From the NCBI GenBank assembly GCA_009760855.2, contig WPIO01000092.1:520001-545000 (forward strand): DNA of 25,000 nucleotides, given 5' to 3'. Source of the stretch: Cristatella mucedo (Eukaryota; Bryozoa; Phylactolaemata; Cristatellidae). The notes beneath the pieces were generated by a model. That model was not told where the DNA came from, ran no database searches, and saw only the letters and a program-made list of their open reading frames with translations. The position numbers were made by a program, and so were the translations under genes. Numbering within the stretch: position 1 is the first letter of the stretch; the number at the start of each line of letters is the position of its first letter. This document shows positions 19,692 through 25,000 of the stretch, piece after piece.

Positions 19692-19808
19692 ACTGTAATT
19701 CATTTGTATAGCACCCTAAGAAAACTTAATCTCTATTCAGGCTCTTCACATATGCCACGGGGCTCGAGCCCACGACCTTGATCGGGGCGAGCACCTTTAC
19801 ACACAATG
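19692..19808 (-). mobile_element. SINE-B copy 3
   Basis: On the minus strand, box B is GGCTCGAGCCC, and the tail GAGATTAAGTTTTCTTAGGG leads into GTGCTATACAAATGAATTAC. Box A is lost (a diverged GGCCATTGTGTG). GTAATT occurs at both ends (19695-19700 and 19818-19823) and may be a target duplication, although part of it belongs to the SINE end. Confidence 0.78.
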
Positions 19809-20127
19809 GCCCTGCTCGTAATTCCATTATGTTTTAAAAAGCTAGAGCTCATGTATTTGAAGAGTATCCGATAGCGTTTTCGCTCTACCTAATACTTTAG
19901 CTGCAGAAAGCCTTATGTCGGGATATAGATAGCAATACGATTAAGGTGCAGCGCCATATATACTAGACTTCTGGAGTCATACATGGCAGGATTCAAAACA
20001 GGACATTAAGACTGAGAAACCCGTGTGAGCAAAGAATCTGGCAACGCAGGGCCATTGGTAATGACTAATGTAATCACAATATACTGTCGGTGGCAATAGA
20101 TTTCAGTGGAAGGAGCGGCTTTGGAGC
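19809..20127. other. Gap: no recognised feature
   Basis: Unique, AT-richer sequence with no signal. Confidence 0.5.
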
Positions 20128-20288
20128 AATATTCGCTGATTGACAGCCTCATTTGTACAGCGGTAGAAGAGCATTAACGGCCATCACCATTGCTTGCAGT
20201 CGGCATTAAAGGATCGCCCATTGCATGATCCGAACCCACGACCTTGTTCATGACGAGCGAGCATCTGACATTCTGGGCTATCGTGGCT
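20128..20288 (-). mobile_element. SINE-A copy 4
   Basis: On the minus strand, GATAGCCCAGAATGTCAG carries a near box A, then GGGTTCGGATCATGC carries a box B with changes. The body is GGGCGATCCTTTAATGCC and GCTCTTCTACCGCTGTACAA, and the end is GAGGCTGTCAATCAGCGAA. Same order as copies 2 and 3. Confidence 0.78.
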
Positions 20289-21262
20289 CATCAATTCCGG
20301 CATCTCAATTGCAGCCGCTGCCGAATCATGTCAATCAGCAACAGCAGACAATTGTATGCTCACATAAAGCTGGCTAGGTGTGCAATCTTGATGGAAAGTG
20401 ACGTTCGCTACTACCGTGATGTGACCGATCGCAGCTGTGCACAACCGGGGCGTCGGTTCCCTTAACTCGGAGGAAGTATCGAGTGGAGCCTGTCTCAGGC
20501 AGGCAATATTTGTGGCAGCCGGTGAGCCACTTGTGCCACCCCCCCCCCCCGTTGCGATTGATAATCCACCTGTTTCATAAGACTGGGTATATGCACAAGC
20601 CACTCACTGCTTATGTGGATATATTTTCTCCAGCAATGATTTTGAGAGAATCGGTAGCTCTGCCGTATTTAACTTGGACATGTAATTTATGCCGGGCCTA
20701 GCCTACGTCTCAGAAGACGAGTCTCTCTGAATAGGCCCAGTAATGTGGGTGGGAGGAGGAGGGAGCCGCTGGAGAGTCAGCCAGGCGGTTTGCTGATGAG
20801 CGTTCGTTGCTTAATATGTTCGATTTCCCTGCCTGCTACGGATTTCCATATCGACTGCCGACGGCGTACGGACGGACGCACGCGAGCCTCCTTTCTTTTC
20901 AGGCCTCCAAGAGCGGCTGCATGCATCCTCTTCTAAATCTGGCTGAGGCAGCAGCACTCACTGGCTGAGTGGCTCATCCACGGAGCCATTTATAACCACT
21001 CTGGGCGTCCAACGCCAGTGGCGTCTCACGTGCACCCACCAGAATGCACTTACTAATGCACTCTATGCCCTTTTGTACTCTCAGCTGGAAAAAATGCTAG
21101 GCATATAGAGCGCGGTTAGCAATAGTGCACTCATGCACTCAATCGGGGAACCTGTCACATTAGCTACCCGGGAAAGGTCAAGGGCTGGTTCAACAGTGGC
21201 ACTATCCTGAGTGTGCTCATGCCGAAGGGGTATAGCTGCTGGGCGGTATGCTAGACACAAAG
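20289..21262. other. Gap: no recognised gene, with C run and TATA-like site
   Basis: Unique sequence with a C run at 20539-20550. A TATA-like TTATAAATGG on the minus strand near 20987-20996 is followed by only a 50-codon frame of no known type, so no promoter is called. Confidence 0.45.
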
Positions 21263-21345
21263 TGAGAGAGAGAGAGAGAGAGAGAGAGAGCTCTCAAATG
21301 ATAGGTTTTCCCCAGCATCACATTCTGAGAGAGAGAGAGAGAGAG

Positions 21346-21347
<2 letters not shown>
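21263..21347 (+). repeat. Two (GA)n runs separated by 36 bp
   Basis: GA at 21263-21290 and 21327-21347, with unique sequence between. The second passes directly into the AT-rich array. Confidence 0.95.
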
Positions 21348-21379
<32 letters not shown>

Positions 21380-21421
21380 CTATATATAATTTATTAATAA
21401 TATATATATATATATATTATA

Positions 21422-21461
<40 letters not shown>
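21346..21461. repeat. (AT)n-rich array with inverted symmetry
   Basis: ATAT runs are broken by TATTATATATACTATATATA and ATTTATTAATAATATATA segments. All parts are nearly self-complementary, so stable hairpins are expected and assembly errors are possible here. Confidence 0.93.
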
Positions 21462-21462
<1 letters not shown>

Positions 21463-22006
21463 TGCCAGACTACACGGCCAGCAAGGTCATACTTTTTTTT
21501 TAACTCAAGTAACAACAATGCCGTGCACTAGCTCGGTACTTCAGTAGTCCACTGAGGCCTGTCTGATTTGTGTGATCGGATGACATTCAAACAGCATGTG
21601 CATGCCACGAAGGCAATACTGGTAGCGCAGGGTACGTTTTCATCTTCGTAAGTGACAGCTCTTGAAGCTATTATTTGGTGACTCAGTCTAGTATAGGCTT
21701 CAGCTGAACATGATTCATGCACAGAGGTATGATCGAGTGGCTTTGTACTGCGTAGCTGTAGTATATAGCCATTGGTAATAAACCAACTTAGCATGTAGAT
21801 TAGGGTAAATGGTACTGCGACTTTGATTTGAGAGGCTTTCGACTATGAACAAATCAGCTGAATGAGTGTGACAGTGAGGGGAGGGATATTTGAAAGGTGA
21901 GAGGACGAGGAAATAGCACAAGGAGAGAAGAAGCGATGGAGGGATAGAGCGTGATAAGAAGTGAAGAAGTGAAGCAGAAGAGGTGAGGAAGAGGTAGAGA
22001 GTGATT

Positions 22007-22011
<5 letters not shown>
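21462..22011. other. Gap: no recognised feature
   Basis: Unique sequence. The last 130 bp are purine-rich (GAAGAAGTGAAG-type) and grade into the next GA tract. Confidence 0.5.

Positions 22012-22097
<86 letters not shown>
22012..22097 (+). repeat. Pure (GA)n microsatellite, about 43 units
   Basis: An uninterrupted GA run preceded by degenerate purine-rich sequence. Confidence 0.98.
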
Positions 22098-22099
<2 letters not shown>

Positions 22100-23505
22100 T
22101 GTGCTCCTAATATTCAGCTGCTATCAGCTAGCGTCGTCGGAGTCACTCTTGGCAGCTGGAGGGCTGGAGAGCTGGAGGCTAATCGTTACTCTTCGTGCTG
22201 CCTAGCACAGCCGTTGTCTGCTGCAGATTAACGCTGACCGATCGGCAATCCCTCTTACTTAGCTGGGACTGCTACAAGTGTACCAAAGAGGTCAATTACC
22301 TCTGGCTCCTTTGCCATTGGACCGGTGGGGAACTGGGGAGAGGTGCTCACGAACAGCTTGGTGCCTATTATGCCCCTACAGCTGCAGCCAAGTTCGTGGC
22401 TTTTGCGCTCTCGCTGGATCAATTCTGGGCACGTCACTGTGACCATCTTAGCAGCAGAAAAAATGGCCTTGCTTCTTAATAGAAATGCCAGGGTCTGTCC
22501 AACATAAACCAAGCGTAACAGAGGGTGGACAAGCTGTGAAGCGAATGATAAGGAAACCAGGCAGCTGCTGCTACTGCCGCAGCAACTGCTGTTGGGTGCA
22601 GCCAATGGCAGCAGCAGCAGCAACAGCAGCAGCAGCTACATAGTCGAGTATTACCACTGAGTGTACAGGACAATTTTGTGGGTATAGAAAAAAACACTAC
22701 ACGGTTCCTATGGTTGAATGATAGCTATCGGCTGGAATTTTGATGGCCAACACCCACAATACTTCTGAAGCCTTCTCTCGGATGTGCCCATCACGAACAT
22801 CGACTTGCACACTCTCATATTTTTGTTGGCACATCTTATGCTGTTTTAGGTTACAGACTGGCGTGATGGCCACTGGTATTTGGCTGCTAATGCTATCTAG
22901 CTAACGAATTTATTTACCTGCTCTCCACTCATTCTCAACTTGCAACGGCAGGAAGCATACAGACACTCCAGGGCAGCAGTTTTCTTTTTTATACATTTTC
23001 TTTTAAACAACTGCCAACGGTCACATCATACACTGCAACGCCTAGTCAAATCCACGGCGGAGTTTATCCTAAAAAAGCACACGCGACAGCGACTTCAATC
23101 GCATACTTTCGGCGGCAAAAACAAGCTGTTGGCGAACGTCACCTGATGACAAAGCTTCGAAGACTGGGCAGAATTTCAGCTTTGACCTTGGGGACCGATC
23201 AAATCGGTGGGCAAGCGTTCGGTGTTAGCTGGCTGCCAGCACCGGGCAGTGCGGGCTGTTAAAGTTTTTTGAGCTGAACTCTAGTCGCCAGCATCCAAAT
23301 ACCAGAAGTGGCTGGTTGGCATCGGTACTGGGTGAACAGAGGTGGTGGCAGCTGCCACCGCCTCCCCAGGCATGCCGAAGCAGGCCCAGGCATGCCCGGG
23401 CCAGCAGCCTCCTCACGGCTCCACTCGTGAAAGCAGCTGCACGACCTTGAGCAACTGCACCGACCTGCTGCAGGTATTTTTTGTACCCACAACTGACGCT
23501 CGGAG
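22098..23505. other. Gap: no recognised gene, with short CAG tract
   Basis: Frames of 60-122 codons occur on both strands around 22.2-22.7 kb without motifs. An interrupted CAG/CAA tract lies at about 22608-22637. Confidence 0.4.
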
Positions 23506-23813
23506 TCATGTACTACCGAGAGCATGCGTTTCGTCGCTAGGTAGAGAGGACTCCAGCTTAGCTGTGGCTGGCACGGCCTTTCGTTCAGGAATCAAAAGGT
23601 GCCTTTTAAGCTGCCGTGCCTCATGCGAGTTCGGCTGCATTGCAGCCAGCGCTGGCCCACCCAAATTAGGCGGCTGCTCATCTGTGGCCTCTGACTGCGA
23701 CATCGATATGCCGATGGGGGTGTCATAGTAAAAAATGTCACTCGGGCATGCCAAGGGCAGCTCGCTGCCACTCTCGTCCAGCCAGCAACTCGAGGTGAGT
23801 GCACTGCACTTAC

Positions 23814-23976
23814 GGAGCGAGTAAGCCAGGAGAGCTGTCGGACAAGCGGATGCATTTTCCTCGGCTTGAAGGTGTGCCAGTCGTGTGCTGCATTTCGACT
23901 TGATCTCGTCGATGATGACCGCATGGGCCTCGCCCACTCGCCCACTCGCCGAAGCGTCGGGAAGTCGGCCATGCAT
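23814..23976 (-). CDS. Candidate first coding exon, function unknown
   Basis: On the minus strand an ATG at 23974-23976 opens a frame starting MHGRLPDASASGRVGEAH and continuing with IIDEIKSKCSTRLAHLQAEE. A consensus donor GTAAGT lies at 23813-23808, giving a 163-nt exon that ends after the first base of a codon. A TATA-like box lies about 60 bp upstream. If unspliced, the same frame runs to 23506 (156 codons). I recognise no domain. Conflicting signals exist on the plus strand (a GAG before GTGAGT at 23794, and an open frame at 23342-23728), so the strand is uncertain. ATG, donor and TATA are seen; that they form a gene is inference. Confidence 0.28.
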
Positions 23977-24034
23977 CAGCTTATGTGGTGACTTCTAGAC
24001 GTGCAGCTATGGCCTGCTATGAACCGAACGGACC

Positions 24035-24041
24035 ATTTATA
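24035..24041 (-). promoter_or_regulatory. TATA-like box upstream of candidate exon
   Basis: TATAAAT on the minus strand, in context GCTATAAATGGTC. Transcription would be expected to start about 30 bp downstream (near 24010), leaving a short leader before the ATG at 23976. Such a heptamer also occurs by chance. Confidence 0.2.
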
Positions 24042-24044
24042 GCA

Positions 24045-25000
24045 GCACATTAGTTAATAACGAGCTAATACCTGCTAATAGCAACTGCCATGTGCCTAAA
24101 GTTAGAATACAAATGCCAAACTGGAGGAGAGAAATGAGGAAATGCCAATCGTGAGCCACTTTTTCAATCGCCTCCAACAGGAATGAGAAGGGCTAGCATG
24201 TTGCATGGTTCGGCACCAAAATAATGAGACGCATAAATGTGAACAAGGCAAACATTAGCACGATTCATCATCCCACACGAGTATCTATTTATCGAAAGCT
24301 GCCTGTCTGCTCTCTGCACGGCTCCATGCGTCAGTCATTTAACATTTTCGCAAGCTGCTAGCAGCATGATGCCACGACGAATGTAGGTATCTGAATGGTT
24401 TCTGCCCAGCTGCTACTGCCCCTACTGAGTTAAGTCGGTCTCTCTGGCTCCAGAAGTATACGCCAGATCTTTAAAATGATATTGCAATCAAGTAGCCTCA
24501 TTGTACAAAATAAAAGGATTTCTTAAGTGATATCATTATTACTTAGTATCAATGCAAAATGAAATGATTTCAAGCAGCCACGGCTTCACCTGATGGCACA
24601 CGAGATTCTCAGGCACCTCAAGTCAGCTCTGGCCGGCTTAAAGTACGTAAACACACCAACCCCCCCCTCGGCACAGTGTCATTCATCCAAGGTCGATGCT
24701 CATTAATGAGCTATTTAGCTTGGTCACCCAGGTAGGACCAATGTCGAAACGCCATAATCGCTTGGGGAGCTGCTGTCACAGGTTCCCAGAGGCCTTTGAT
24801 ATCAAAGCTGCTCCTCTGCTGCCAATTTATACACGTGCAAAGGCATGCTAACCTGAAAAAGATTAACAAGCACAGCCAGTATGGCGTGTACTCAAGAATT
24901 GTGCTCTGCTGTGTAGCCATCGTATTTACACTATAATTTAGGACCCAACGGAAACGAGCTACGCTGCCTTGGGTTGTAACAATCAGCCAGCAGAAAGCAG
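24045..25000. other. Gap: no recognised feature to the right edge
   Basis: AT-richer unique sequence. No frame beyond 69 codons, no repeat family and no microsatellite. Short C run at about 24660-24667. Confidence 0.5.

Noticed and set aside
22860-22905. GCGTGATGG...GCTGCTAATGCT as a SINE-A fragment
   Set aside because: Only a short similarity, with no pol III boxes and no tail.

Overview
This window reads as a stretch of animal nuclear genome, most likely from an invertebrate, made largely of transposable-element remains and microsatellites. There are no bacterial-style operons. The evidence for an animal is the mix of L2/CR1-type LINE fragments, tRNA-derived SINEs with pol III boxes, Tc1 and pogo/Tigger DNA transposons, and very long (GA)n, (CA)n, (TA)n and (CAG)n tracts. 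I cannot name the species. Apart from possible scattered exons, no host gene can be assigned a function.

Layout. At 1-247 an open frame on the minus strand leaves the left edge. At 576-2421 lie a (GA)n tract, an L2-type LINE tail (LINE-II), a second pure (GA)n tract and a decayed LINE-I tail. At 3.5-4.3 kb are SINE-A and SINE-B copies. A frameshifted Tc1 transposase follows at 4.37-4.93 kb, then a LINE-I insertion with visible target-site duplications at 5.28-5.54 kb. A Tigger/pogo transposase pseudogene occupies 6.03-6.58 kb, beside an internally deleted pogo-like element at 6.63-7.23 kb. A long GA tract, a SINE-A, a candidate exon and another LINE-II tail fill 7.9-9.4 kb. The 9.5-12.6 kb part holds a CAG tract and a candidate proline-rich exon, and 12.86 kb has a SINE-B. 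From 13.0 to 15.2 kb I recognise nothing. The best-preserved element is a 1.07 kb LINE-I copy on the minus strand (15215-16288), with about 280 intact codons of the end of its reverse transcriptase ORF. It is followed by a LINE-I tail, a LINE-II tail, a SINE-A and a 300-bp CT tract. The rest (17.3-25 kb) is mostly unique sequence with SINEs, large (CA)/(TA) and GA tracts, and weak gene signals near 19.3 and 23.8-24.0 kb.

How the parts relate. The most informative result is that SINE-B ends in about 50 bp closely resembling the 3' tail of LINE-I. This is the usual sign that a SINE is mobilised by a partner LINE, and both partners sit in this window. SINE-A has a related tRNA-like head but a different tail. 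The DNA transposons are all broken. Family assignments rest on motifs recognised by eye; no database search was run.
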